Positions 16,505-27,285 are shown, numbered from the stretch's first letter. The stretch is DNA of 64,000 nucleotides from Mycobacterium sp. D16R12 (GCF_002013465.1 NZ_MAFC01000023.1:62001-126000), one strand, 5' to 3'. Notes: generated by a model not told the origin, from the letters alone. Numbers and translations: made by a program.

Positions 16505-18724
16505 TTACTTGTTCTTCTTCTTGTTCTTCTTGTTTTTGTTGTTTTTGTTGTTGCCGTTGTTCTTGGAGTGTGAACTGCCGCTGCCCTCGTGGGAGTTTGA
16601 GCTGTGCCCATTATTGCTGCCGTTGGATCCACTCTGGGAGTTGTTGGTGCGGGCGTGCTCGACAGCACTCTGACGGGTTTGATTGGTCGAGGCCTGCACA
16701 TGTGAGGCTTGCTGCCTACGCTGGTCGTCAGGCGACTCCGGCCGCTCACGTAGCGCTTCGCGGTTTACCTGTACCGCGGTGCGGGCGAGCTTGTCGCGCT
16801 GGTCTTGTGGCCTAGCCCCCTCGATGGCACCGGCCCTATGTTGCTGCGCCGAGCTTTCGGCACGTTGTTGTTCGGCACGGCGCGTGATTTCACAAGAGGC
16901 ACAACGGACCTTGCCGTCCTCGCCTCGGAATGTGCGATCGTAAGGATCGCCGTGACCGATGTTCTGATCTTTATAGGTCTTGCTCAGTTGAACACCCTCG
17001 CGTGGGCCTTCCCAGTGAGGGACGTACCGGACTCGCGCATCGGGGCCGCCCTGCTGAGTTGATGCTGGGCTGTCCTCATCGCGCACCCAATCTCGCGCGG
17101 ACGGCGTTTCGCGCAACGCGTCGGAACGATTCGCGTTGATCGTCGGCCGGTCCGTTTCGCGATTCACGGTCACGGGAGCGCGACCTTCTTCGATGGCGGA
17201 AAGTTTGTTGTCGTAGGTATCCGGTGTGTACTCCTTGCTGTACACCGTGACCGGATTCTCCGGCACGTGACCGCAGTCGAGGTGCGTGCACGCCGGCAGA
17301 GAGTATGTCGGCGGCTTGTAGTCCGTCGGCGGCCGGATGGGCCCGTAGGGGACTTCGGTCGGCGCACGGGGCGTCTTCGGCATCTCGGCCGAATTGGCAA
17401 CTGCCGGTGCACTTCCCGCTGCAGGGATATCTTGGCGGAGTTGCTCTTTGGGTGTGGGTACCGGGAGGCTTTTAGTGACGTCTACCGCGTCGTCGACATG
17501 TTTGACGGCTTGCTCGCCGACGGCTTCCAGACCTTCTTTGAGAACCTTCTTGGTTGCTCCCTGCGGGGTGATGAGCGAGGCGGTATCCAACACCATGGCC
17601 ACATTGCCCAGGGTTTGGTTTTCGGGGTTATGGGCGGCCACGGCATCCATAACGGTGGCCGAAGCGTTGACTACCCCGGCGCCGATCAGCGCGGCGCCCG
17701 CGCCCGAGCCAACCCCGGTGAATGACAAGGCAACTCCGCCGACGATCATCGCCGATTCAAGCGGGTTCTCCTTGACGAAGTTACCAACGGTCTTCATGCC
17801 AGACCAGGTGGCCGAGGCCGCCTGCTGGGATAGGTCCCCGACTTTCTCGGCGACGTTGGAGACCGCCGAGACTGCCGATGCGGCAACTTCTTTGGTGGCT
17901 CCGATGGGGTCTTTGACGAAGTCCATAAACCCCGGATCGACATACACCGGCCATGCGGTCTGAGCGTCGGGGACGATGACCTCGGAAAGTTGATACAGCT
18001 GCGGGCCTACCTGCTGCAGGACCGCCGAAGACTGCACGATGCGGCCCGCACTGTCGCGGGCCTCTGCCGGGGTGAACATGCCCAGCGTCGGCGCCGCCTC
18101 GGCGGCAGCGTTGATCGTTACAAAACCGTTGGTGTGCCCGAGCATTACCGTGTCAGCCGGAGTGCGCAGGAACATCGTCACCGACCGTGGGCCACTGCCC
18201 TGGTCCAGACGCGCGAACGTGCGGGTACCGGCCGCCGTGCGTCCCGCGATCAAGGTGTATCCGGCCCCGGAATCGGGATAGACCAGATGCCCGGAGTCGG
18301 TCGCACGGCCCTGTCCAAGTCCGTCGGCCGCGACCATCTGCACTGTGCCCTGGGGGCCGTCTTGGAGTGTGAATCCCGCTTCCGGATCGACAGGTAAGCC
18401 CTGGCTGCGCTGCTGCGCGCTCAGCGGTGCGGTGTCGGTGAATGGAGAGGCTTCGAAGGCCGACTCAGCGGCATCTACCTGGCGTTGTGCGCTGGCCAGC
18501 CGCACCGGGGTATCCGAGGGTGTGCCTGGCTGCACCGCCGACAGCGGGATCGCCACAGCAGCGAGCAATGCTACTGCCTTGACCAATGATGGCAATCTTT
18601 TTGAGGGAGCTTCCAGGAAACCTGCATCCCGACTCGTACGACGCCCTGTTGGCCAAATCCGGTGGCAATCACGGACAGAAATAAGCTTGCCCTTACTGCG
18701 CTGGAAAGTCTCTTTTGCGGCCAT
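16505..18724 (-). CDS. Large exported polymorphic-toxin-like protein with NucA/NucB-type nuclease region
   Basis: About 739 residues from the ATG at 18724 (an in-frame start at 18772 is possible; neither has a good ribosome site, but a TACCGT box lies just before 18724). A hydrophobic segment (LVKAVALLAAVAIPLSAV) follows a basic N-terminus, suggesting export or anchoring. The middle has helical, Ala/Gly-rich hydrophobic stretches (AMIVGGVALSFTGVGSGAGA). Around residues 475-600 the order ANRSDAL, WVRDEDSPASTQQGG and ARVRYVP resembles the NucA/NucB DNase core (DRDEWP...EEGG...VRYV), with the second acidic residue replaced by Gln. The C-terminus is a Ser/Asn then Asn/Lys low-complexity tail. Followed by a candidate immunity gene. 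Confidence 0.65.
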   Translation of the reverse strand: MAAKETFQRSKGKLISVRDCHRIWPTGRRTSRDAGFLEAPSKRLPSLVKAVALLAAVAIPLSAVQPGTPSDTPVRLASAQRQVDAAESAFEASPFTDTAPLSAQQRSQGLPVDPEAGFTLQDGPQGTVQMVAADGLGQGRATDSGHLVYPDSGAGYTLIAGRTAAGTRTFARLDQGSGPRSVTMFLRTPADTVMLGHTNGFVTINAAAEAAPTLGMFTPAEARDSAGRIVQSSAVLQQVGPQLYQLSEVIVPDAQTAWPVYVDPGFMDFVKDPIGATKEVAASAVSAVSNVAEKVGDLSQQAASATWSGMKTVGNFVKENPLESAMIVGGVALSFTGVGSGAGAALIGAGVVNASATVMDAVAAHNPENQTLGNVAMVLDTASLITPQGATKKVLKEGLEAVGEQAVKHVDDAVDVTKSLPVPTPKEQLRQDIPAAGSAPAVANSAEMPKTPRAPTEVPYGPIRPPTDYKPPTYSLPACTHLDCGHVPENPVTVYSKEYTPDTYDNKLSAIEEGRAPVTVNRETDRPTINANRSDALRETPSARDWVRDEDSPASTQQGGPDARVRYVPHWEGPREGVQLSKTYKDQNIGHGDPYDRTFRGEDGKVRCASCEITRRAEQQRAESSAQQHRAGAIEGARPQDQRDKLARTAVQVNREALRERPESPDDQRRQQASHVQASTNQTRQSAVEHARTNNSQSGSNGSNNGHSSNSHEGSGSSHSKNNGNNKNNKNKKNKKKNK

Positions 18725-19135
18725 GGTTCGGAACGGTACACCGTCGCTACAGAACATAAAATACGAGTTCATAAGCTTATTTGAAGCTAACTGAAAAATA
18801 TCGGAACCGAAAGGAACACGAGACTGCCAGCTAGCTGCATAAACTTCGCCAGAGCAGATCTTGGACCGGCGTCACCCGAGACGGATGATTTATCGCTAGG
18901 GAACTTTTCGTTTACCCAACCGCAAACATTGACGGCGGCTTGCGGCTAGGCGTGCTTCGATAGCACAGATGTTGGTGAGCCGGGTGCATAGTTAATGGCC
19001 CATGCCACCCACTCGCGGATGTGTCGCACGGTGGCCCGTTCCGGCGGCGCGCGTCCAGGAGATTGCGGCTTCCGGCCCCAGCGCTCCATCACTGCGCTCG
19101 ACGCTCCGGAGGGAGGCCATACCCGCATCACAAAC
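18725..19135. other. Gene-free interval left of the tRNA fragment
   Basis: About 410 bp with no credible gene on either strand. The stretch near 18785-18960 is less GC-rich than the core genes and contains no recognisable integrase, transposase or regulator. It is the left flank of the duplicated tRNA segment at 19136-19181, and the space up to the lipoprotein stop at 19330 is also empty. Confidence 0.45.
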
Positions 19136-19181
19136 TTGGTGGGCGCGGAGGGTTTCGAACCCCCGACCGCTGGTGTGTAAA
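19136..19181. repeat. 46-bp duplicate of the tRNA-Val 3' half (candidate attachment site)
   Basis: Positions 19136-19181 are identical over 46 bp to 22567-22612. The repeat covers the tRNA from anticodon loop through T arm and acceptor 3' strand to the discriminator base plus four bases beyond, then diverges (GGAACC here, ACCAGA in the tRNA). A copy of a tRNA 3' half at the distal end of an insertion is the usual scar of tyrosine-integrase integration. The 5' half is missing, so this copy is not a functional tRNA. Confidence 0.85.
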
Positions 19182-19329
19182 GGAACCGGAAACAGTGCAC
19201 GCTTGTTCGAGTCTGTCGCATACATGCACATAGGTGAGCGGACAGTGTCAACTGCGTAGTCACCTTTGCAGCGCTGGCTGCCACCGGACAGCACACATAG
19301 TTACTGATGAGCGATCCGATGACTTCCGG

Positions 19330-20433
19330 TCATGTCGAGTCGTTTCTTCCGACCGGCGCGGCGAGCCCTGTTACCTTGGTGGCTATTTCTTGGCGGTTCC
19401 CGTGTTCTTCTATTGTCAGTGTGCCGCTTGATGTTTCACCAGCCGAAGGTGTAACGCTCGCGGTAGCACCGCTTGGGAGTTGCCTGGTTGTGAGCGCAGG
19501 GCCGGAGTTCTGCTCGGTCCAATTGCCGTCCTGGAGACGCCAAATCGACATGGTTCGTTCACCGGGTTGTGCGCATGATCGCGCGGCAATGCCAACTCGC
19601 AGTTGATCATCGGTGTCCCACCACAGTCTTTGGACCGTGGTCATCGTCGCGGGGGCGCCCAGCGGGGGTGTGTTCGACGTGACACCGTTGCGGGTGTCGA
19701 GTTGGGCCAGGGTTGCTTGTGGGCACGCGCCACTAGGGCTTACGGGCCATGCGATCTGTGTGCCACTACCGTTGGCAATCGCCTCTGTGGTCAATGCGCC
19801 TGCGTCAGTGAGCCCTAACGACTTCGTGGAATCGCCGTTGGTGAGGATGAGTTCTTGGGGTTGTGGCTCTGCGGCGCCACCGATGCCAGGGTCTTGTGCG
19901 GACGTTTCAGCGGGTTCCTGGGTGAACAACGCGACACGGTTCTGCGCGGTGACCAGCTGAGGGTTGCGTTCCGGTTCGATTGGTGCGGTGACAGTTTGAG
20001 TCTGCGGTGATGGGTTCGGGTTTGCGAGGTCAATAGACACCAGTTTGTCGGGCGACTCCCACCAGGTGATGCGGTCAGACCCCGTGGCGAACACACGCTT
20101 TGCATGTGCGTCGAGCGTGCGGCTAGCACCTGAAAGACCCATGACCACAATCTGATCGGCCTGAGTGGTGAACGCAACGAATTTACGGTTTGAAGTGAAA
20201 ACCGGCCACCGAGGCGAACTTGGAACCTGAACAGTATTTGTGATCTTCCCGTCCTGAACCACACTAACTTGGCTTGCGGTGGTAAATGCAAAGATATTGT
20301 CTTGCGCTGTTTTTGGAGCGCTCGATCCTGACGTTTGGTTGGTCTTCGTTGTGTCCGGAGTGCAACCAGATATCGCGACCACGCTGATGATTGCAGCGAC
20401 TAGGCCCTGATGAGCGCGTGTTCTTTGGGGCAT
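19330..20433 (-). CDS. Lipoprotein with beta-propeller-like repeats, ESX-effector-associated
   Basis: A 367-residue lipoprotein; the ATG at 20433 is chosen because GGAG lies 6 nt upstream, giving signal LVAAIISVVAISGC with the lipobox cysteine near residue 24. The mature chain alternates short hydrophobic strands with polar turns (NIFAFTTASQVSVVQDG, KFVAFTTQADQIVVMGLSG, DRITWWESPDKLVSIDL, TQIAWPVSPSGACPQ), typical of a WD/YVTN-like beta propeller; I cannot name the family. It starts shortly after the WXG-GH19 gene and probably completes a three-gene operon within the tRNA-flanked segment. It may protect the producer's envelope or assist export; this is inferred. Confidence 0.65.
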   Translation of the reverse strand: MPQRTRAHQGLVAAIISVVAISGCTPDTTKTNQTSGSSAPKTAQDNIFAFTTASQVSVVQDGKITNTVQVPSSPRWPVFTSNRKFVAFTTQADQIVVMGLSGASRTLDAHAKRVFATGSDRITWWESPDKLVSIDLANPNPSPQTQTVTAPIEPERNPQLVTAQNRVALFTQEPAETSAQDPGIGGAAEPQPQELILTNGDSTKSLGLTDAGALTTEAIANGSGTQIAWPVSPSGACPQATLAQLDTRNGVTSNTPPLGAPATMTTVQRLWWDTDDQLRVGIAARSCAQPGERTMSIWRLQDGNWTEQNSGPALTTRQLPSGATASVTPSAGETSSGTLTIEEHGNRQEIATKVTGLAAPVGRNDST

Positions 20434-20457
20434 TTGATACTCCATCTGTCGCAAGAC

Positions 20458-21660
20458 CTATCGCAGTGCCGCGAGGGCACGGTCGAAGTAAGCCTGGCGC
20501 TCGCCTTGACCGGTGTATCCGCCATTGATAGACCTCGTGACCGCCGCGAAATTTCCACTGTTGGCTGCCTGATTAAGGGTCATGTTAGAACCGTCCGCGT
20601 TGAGTAGGATTGTTCCGTCCGGCCTTTTCGCGTAGTGGTTGTTCCAGAACCAGGTCGCGACACGGAATGAGTTCGCGGGGTCAGCAGCCGCGTCAGGATT
20701 GTTGACGAGATCGACACCGATCGCCTGCCCAGCGGCGGCGTAATTTCCCCTGCCCGTGAGCTGGATGGGGCCACGACCCCGGAACCGGTCACCATCACCA
20801 GGTTCGGTGTTTCCAAGTCCAGCAGATGAGTTCGTGTACCCGGTCGGGGTGTCGGGGTCGTGAGGGACATCGTTTGTGAACGTCACGCCTTTGTATTCAG
20901 GGCCGTACATCTCGTTCGCTGATTGCTTACTGCGCAGCTCGGCGGGGTACTTCAGTTCACCTGACTCCACGGCGAAAGTTGCTAGGAACGCTGCCCGTGA
21001 TTCCGGAGTCGTCATTCCGGCAGCCCGCATTGCTTCGTTGAGCGGGCCTACATTCTTTTCCACGTCAGCCATCGGCAACGTCGGGAAGATCTCATGCAGT
21101 TGCTTGACCGTCAAAAGGTCGTTCTCGGGTTTGCGTGGCGCTCCTGTGGGACGCCCTTCGCTGTCGAGGTCCTGCTTGCCCACGGATGCACGGATCGCAG
21201 CGGCGATCTCCTCGTCGATCGCATCAGCTCTGCTCGCTGATTTGTCCATCTCGGATTGCATGTAGTCACGCGCATGCCGGTTCTCGGCGTTGTCAGCCTG
21301 CCCTTCGGCGATAGTGACCTTCCAGTCATCTGAGACGGTCAAGTGCATGTCTTTAGCTGCCGCCAGCTCTCCGCGAACTTTGATTTGGAAGTCCTCGACA
21401 TCGCGTTCTGCCCGATCGATGGCACGTGCGACCGACGCTGATTCATGGCCGGCGTTATCGATGTCTGTGCGATGTTGTCCTACCGCCTCGTGGAAAGCGG
21501 TTCCCGCATCTCCGGTCCAGTCCTTCAACGCGTTTTGGGTGCGCCGCATGTCTTCGCCGAAAGTATGCAGGGTCGCTGTGCGATCTTTGGCGAGGCGAAA
21601 CACATCGTCGATTGCCTTTGGATCCCAACGTAATACCTGTGAGACGGTCAATTGGGCCAT
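20458..21660 (-). CDS. WXG-domain fused to GH19 chitinase/lysozyme-like hydrolase
   Basis: A 400-residue fusion. Residues 1-~115 form an ESX-type helical hairpin with the WXG turn ALKDWTGDAGTAFHEAV and no Sec signal. Residues ~165-400 are a GH19-type catalytic domain: AFLATFAVESGELKYPAELR holds the expected catalytic Glu region, FRGRGPIQLTGRGNYAAAG is the family's most conserved block, and LVNNPDAAADPANSFRVATWFW and INGGYTGQGERQAYFDRAL follow in order. GH19 enzymes cleave chitin or, in endolysins, peptidoglycan. The architecture suggests a type VII-exported cell-wall hydrolase. The ATG overlaps the stop of the WXG100 gene (TAATG). Confidence 0.85.
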   Translation of the reverse strand: MAQLTVSQVLRWDPKAIDDVFRLAKDRTATLHTFGEDMRRTQNALKDWTGDAGTAFHEAVGQHRTDIDNAGHESASVARAIDRAERDVEDFQIKVRGELAAAKDMHLTVSDDWKVTIAEGQADNAENRHARDYMQSEMDKSASRADAIDEEIAAAIRASVGKQDLDSEGRPTGAPRKPENDLLTVKQLHEIFPTLPMADVEKNVGPLNEAMRAAGMTTPESRAAFLATFAVESGELKYPAELRSKQSANEMYGPEYKGVTFTNDVPHDPDTPTGYTNSSAGLGNTEPGDGDRFRGRGPIQLTGRGNYAAAGQAIGVDLVNNPDAAADPANSFRVATWFWNNHYAKRPDGTILLNADGSNMTLNQAANSGNFAAVTRSINGGYTGQGERQAYFDRALAALR

Positions 21661-21968
21661 TACAGGCTGTCACCAGCTTGATGGATCCCGGTGGCGTTGT
21701 GGTCCTCGGTGTCACGAAACGCCGTCGCTGATGCCCTGGTGTTGTCGATCGTTTGATTGATCGCTTTGTGACGCCGCTCGTGATCAGTTGACCAACGCTC
21801 GACTAGCTCGTTCAACGCCCTCTGCGATGAGCCGACCCAACGTTCCGAAGCCTCCGCGAGTTGTTCATGGTGCTTATTGAGGTTCCTCGAGGCATCCTCC
21901 GCAGCGGCGCCAATCTGGCCGGCGCCAACCTTGACTGTCGCCGTGTCGATTCTGACCTGTTCGGCCAT
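21660..21968 (-). CDS. WXG100-family protein
   Basis: A 102-residue WXG100 protein from the ATG at 21968: helix (ATVKVGAGQIGAAAEDASRNLNKHHEQL), turn with the motif SERWVGSSQRAL, second helix (LNELVERWSTDHERRHKAINQTID). Length and hairpin fold match EsxA/EsxB-like proteins. Its stop overlaps the start of the WXG-GH19 gene, so it is probably the dimer partner needed to export that protein. The ORF is open upstream, but the extension has no family match and the ATG at 21968 gives standard WXG100 length. Confidence 0.85.
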   Translation of the reverse strand: MAEQVRIDTATVKVGAGQIGAAAEDASRNLNKHHEQLAEASERWVGSSQRALNELVERWSTDHERRHKAINQTIDNTRASATAFRDTEDHNATGIHQAGDSL

Positions 21969-22566
21969 TGCTTCCCCCCACCTATTTGTTCGCCAACCTC
22001 GGGTCGAGCATACGATGATGCCCTCGTGGCTGCATGTTCCTCCCCATACCGGTGGAGTTACTGAGGCCTCGATGCTCAGGACTATCCGCCCGCCGCCGAA
22101 GGGCGAGTCGACAGCCTCTTTCGTCGTAGTTTCAGGCAAGCGACCCCTGTTACGAGTTAACAGGTGGGTGGCGCCAGGCGTAGAAGGCGCGCGCCTGTTC
22201 TGCGGCCCATTCGGTGAGCTCTCGCTGCAACTCCAAGTGATATGTGCAGCAGGCTACGGCGGTCGCAGATACGGGCCCGAGTGCCGTCAGCGATGGTATC
22301 GGCCAAACGCAGCTCATCGGACGGGAAGCTAACAACGAGTTAGCCGTTCATGACCTTTCCAAGGTTCTGGCTCGATGTGCGAAGCTCGCCGTAATCACGG
22401 GTAGGTCGCACTCCAGACCCTGAGGACCGAACCCACCCTGCCTAGCAGTCCCTGATACGAGAGTGACCACACGGACTCCATAGAGACCATGGGCGTCCAA
22501 AAATGGGTCAACTGTGAGTCAACGCAGACGTCCACGAAGAGCAAAAACCCCTCTGACCTGCAATTT
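21969..22566. other. Interval between WXG100 gene and tRNA-Val; possible gene remnant
   Basis: About 600 bp without a confident gene. It carries the promoter of the WXG100 operon. The reverse frame at 22150-22335 ends in LQRELTEWAAEQARAFYAWR, which looks like natural amphipathic coding sequence and could be the C-terminal scrap of a lost gene (an integrase or another mobile-element gene would be expected beside the tRNA), but it is too short to identify. No intact integrase or excisionase is present. Confidence 0.35.
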
Positions 22567-22612
22567 TTGGTGGGCGCGGAGGGTTTCGAACCCCCGACCG
22601 CTGGTGTGTAAA
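22567..22612. repeat. 46-bp repeat within tRNA-Val (candidate attachment site)
   Basis: Identical to 19136-19181. This copy belongs to the intact tRNA-Val gene, extending from the anticodon loop to four bases past the tRNA 3' end. Together the two copies bound a 3,431-bp segment. Confidence 0.85.
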
Positions 22613-22642
22613 ACCAGAGCTCTACCACTGAGCTACACGCCC
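22571..22642 (-). tRNA. tRNA-Val (anticodon TAC)
   Basis: The reverse strand folds into a complete cloverleaf: acceptor GGGCGTG with CGCGCCC, D stem GCTC/GAGC, anticodon stem CTGGT/ACCAG with loop TTTACAC (anticodon TAC, valine GUA), T stem GGGGG/CCCTC with loop TTCGAAA, discriminator A. CCA is not encoded. The 3' half is duplicated at 19136-19181. Confidence 0.95.
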
Positions 22643-22673
22643 GGTCCACGTCGTCGCCAACGTGGGAATCAGC

Positions 22674-23135
22674 TCACGAATGTAGCGCGGCGAGCGCTTC
22701 TACCCAACCTCCCTGGTCACGGGCTTGCCCGGGATCCAGCATCTCGGCGAATCGGATGATTCCGTCGGTATCCACCACGAAAGTCCCGCGGTTCGGGTAC
22801 CCAGCCTTCTCGTTGAGCACCCCGTACGCCTCGGCGACGGCGCCGTGCGGCCAGAAGTCGGACAGGATCGGGAAAGTGAAGCCGCTGTAGCTCGACCAGA
22901 TCTTGTGGATCGGCCCGGCACTCACCGACAGCGCGATGATCTGCACGTCGTCGTTCTCGAAGTCTCCGATGTGGTCGCGCACATGATCCAGCTCGCCCTG
23001 GCAGACCCCGGTGAACGCCAGCGGGAAGAACACCAGCAGCGCGGCCTTCTTGCCCCGAAGATCGCTCAGGCTGACGAGCTGGTTGTTCTGGTTACGCAGG
23101 GTGAAATCGGGTGCGACGGTGCCAACAGGCAGCAT
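22674..23135 (-). CDS. ahpE: One-cysteine peroxiredoxin AhpE
   Basis: A 153-residue peroxiredoxin of the AhpE group. The peroxidatic cysteine is in PLAFTGVCQGELDHVRD (T-x-x-C context, near residue 45); the supporting Arg and the C-terminal PNRGTFVVDTDGIIRFAE are also present. No resolving cysteine is visible, in keeping with a 1-Cys enzyme that in M. tuberculosis (Rv2238c) reduces peroxides and peroxynitrite using mycothiol/mycoredoxin. Its ATG overlaps the stop of the DUF3052 gene upstream, indicating coupled translation. It resumes the core synteny broken at 6.4 kb. Confidence 0.93.
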   Translation of the reverse strand: MLPVGTVAPDFTLRNQNNQLVSLSDLRGKKAALLVFFPLAFTGVCQGELDHVRDHIGDFENDDVQIIALSVSAGPIHKIWSSYSGFTFPILSDFWPHGAVAEAYGVLNEKAGYPNRGTFVVDTDGIIRFAEMLDPGQARDQGGWVEALAALHS

Positions 23136-23560
23136 TAGCGCCGCCCGCCGCGTGACGTCTTGGGCTGCACCAAACGCGTCGCGCTCCAGTCCCCCAGGTT
23201 GACCGACGAGGTCTGCACCAGGCCCGCGGTCGGCGCCGATTCGGCGATTTCCGAGGGCTGTACATGGCCCGGCTTGCCGGTCTTGGGTGTCAACACCCAG
23301 ATCACGCCGTCCTCAGCAAGTGGAGTGATGGCGTCCATCAACGCGTCGACCAAGTCGCCGTCGTCATCGCGCCACCACAATAGGACCACATCGACGACGT
23401 CGTCGGAGCTCTCGTCGAGTAGCTCCGAACCGCACGCGTCCTCGACATCGGCCCGGATATTGTCGTCCGTATCCTCATCCCAGCCCAGCTCCTGCACAAG
23501 CTGATCTCGCTGGACGCCCAGCTTGTGGGCGTAGTTCGAGGCGTCAGCCGCCGCGACCAC
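23135..23560 (-). CDS. DUF3052 family protein
   Basis: A 141-residue protein orthologous by position to Rv2239c. It has the DUF3052 layout: an N-terminal AHKLGVQRDQLVQELGWDEDTDD, an acidic segment VVDVVLLWWRDDDGDLVDALMD, and GVIWVLTPKTGKPGHVQPSEIAE with LVQTSSVNLGDWSATRLVQPK near the end. The fold is probably cytoplasmic alpha/beta; no biochemical function is established. The GTG start at 23560 follows AAGGAGG. Translationally coupled to ahpE. Confidence 0.88.
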   Translation of the reverse strand: MVAAADASNYAHKLGVQRDQLVQELGWDEDTDDNIRADVEDACGSELLDESSDDVVDVVLLWWRDDDGDLVDALMDAITPLAEDGVIWVLTPKTGKPGHVQPSEIAESAPTAGLVQTSSVNLGDWSATRLVQPKTSRGGRR

Positions 23561-23651
23561 CGTTCGGCCCCTCCTTGTTCACAGATGCGTGCTTTCGCAC
23601 TTGGGATGAATGCTCACATCGTCGCATGCCACCGGCAATCCTCGTCAGGCA

Positions 23652-24209
23652 CTATCGACCTTTTGTCTGGAGAAGCGGCTCGCAGATCTTCCCGGCGCGC
23701 TCCCGCGCATCGTTGAAAGTACGGACCACCGAGTTGAGAGTGCCGCCACTCAGCCGATTATCGAACGCCCCGGCCAGTTTTCGCGACTGCTCGGCGTACT
23801 GCGTGAACGCATCGCGCAACTCGTCGGTCTGAGCGCTCGCCTTGGCGGAGTCGATTTGCCCGGCGCTGGTGTTGAGGGCATTGATGACGGGCCCCACCTT
23901 GGACTCCGCGCTCGCGCCGTAGCCGCCCTCGTCGTTCATGACGGAGATCAGGTCATTGCCCGCGGAAACGGCGGCGTTCGACGTCATGGCGAAGATCTCA
24001 CACGCGTCGGCTATCGCCTGCGCCCGGGACGTCTCCTGACGCTTGGACTCCTCGGACCGCGACGTCTCGACGGATTGTGAGACGTACGTGCGGTACTCCG
24101 ACACCGACTCGCTGGGCGCCGACGCCCGCCCTCCGGTGGTCATGGTGCAGCCCGCCACGGCCGCGGCACAGATGGCCGCCAGCGCGATGAACAGCGCCGC
24201 AATACGCAT
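23652..24209 (-). CDS. Putative lipoprotein (Rv2240c-like)
   Basis: A 185-residue lipoprotein: signal IAALFIALAAICAAAVAGC with the anchor cysteine near residue 21, then a Ser/Glu-rich helical region (YVSQSVETSRSEESKRQETSR), and a helical domain with two cysteines (DACEIFAM near 70 and KICEPLL near the end). Position matches Rv2240c. Function unknown. The ATG at 24209 lies 6 nt after a reverse-strand TACCGT box (24221 to 24216), suggesting leaderless expression divergent from aceE. Confidence 0.75.
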   Translation of the reverse strand: MRIAALFIALAAICAAAVAGCTMTTGGRASAPSESVSEYRTYVSQSVETSRSEESKRQETSRAQAIADACEIFAMTSNAAVSAGNDLISVMNDEGGYGASAESKVGPVINALNTSAGQIDSAKASAQTDELRDAFTQYAEQSRKLAGAFDNRLSGGTLNSVVRTFNDARERAGKICEPLLQTKGR

Positions 24210-24215
24210 GTCATG

Positions 24216-24221
24216 ACGGTA
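24216..24221 (-). promoter_or_regulatory. Candidate -10 box of the Rv2240c-like lipoprotein gene
   Basis: TACCGT on the reverse strand ends 6 nt before the ATG at 24209, the leaderless geometry. Confidence 0.4.
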
Positions 24222-24349
24222 CCCGCTAGGGCAGCTCCTGACCTTGTGACTGGACCAGACTCGCTAGTAGCAAGTGACTTGCGGCACGATGGAGGTACCG
24301 ATCTGATTGTGACTGAGATCTGCACCCCCACCCCTAAGGAGCAGAAAAG

Positions 24350-27139
<2,790 letters not shown>

Positions 27140-27147
27140 CTCTGCTG

Positions 27148-27217
27148 GCGCGAGCAGACATGTATTGCACATAAAGCGCAGGTCGCGAGTGCAGTACGTG
27201 TCTGCTCGCGCTTTTTT
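27148..27217 (+). terminator. Intrinsic terminator of aceE
   Basis: GCGCGAGCAGACA (27148-27160) pairs perfectly with TGTCTGCTCGCGC (27199-27211), an inner GTATTGCAC/GTGCAGTAC stem (27162-27170 with 27189-27197, one mismatch) extends it, and six T residues follow (27212-27217). It lies 8 bp after the aceE stop. Confidence 0.85.
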
Positions 27218-27229
27218 GTCGACATCAAT

Positions 27230-27245
27230 TGTACTGATCGGTACA
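27230..27245. promoter_or_regulatory. TetR-type operator overlapping the promoter of the DM13-DoxX-TetR operon
   Basis: TGTAC-TGATCG-GTACA is an inverted repeat of the kind bound by TetR dimers. A -10 candidate TACAGT (27242-27247) overlaps its right arm. The third gene of the downstream operon is a TetR regulator, so autoregulation is the natural reading. Confidence 0.6.
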
Positions 27246-27285
27246 GTCGAGATCGCTCGCTCTCACCCTCGGAAAGGAATCCCCC

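Noticed and set aside
18995..19180. Short forward frames ending GAEGFEPPTAGV near 19.1 kb and similar frames around 22.5 kb
   Set aside because: These peptides are translations of the tRNA-Val 3' half on either strand, a well-known annotation artefact, not proteins.
27148..27217. Long hairpin after aceE considered as a small RNA or insertion-sequence end
   Set aside because: Stem followed by six T residues just after the stop codon is adequately explained as an intrinsic terminator, and no transposase is near.
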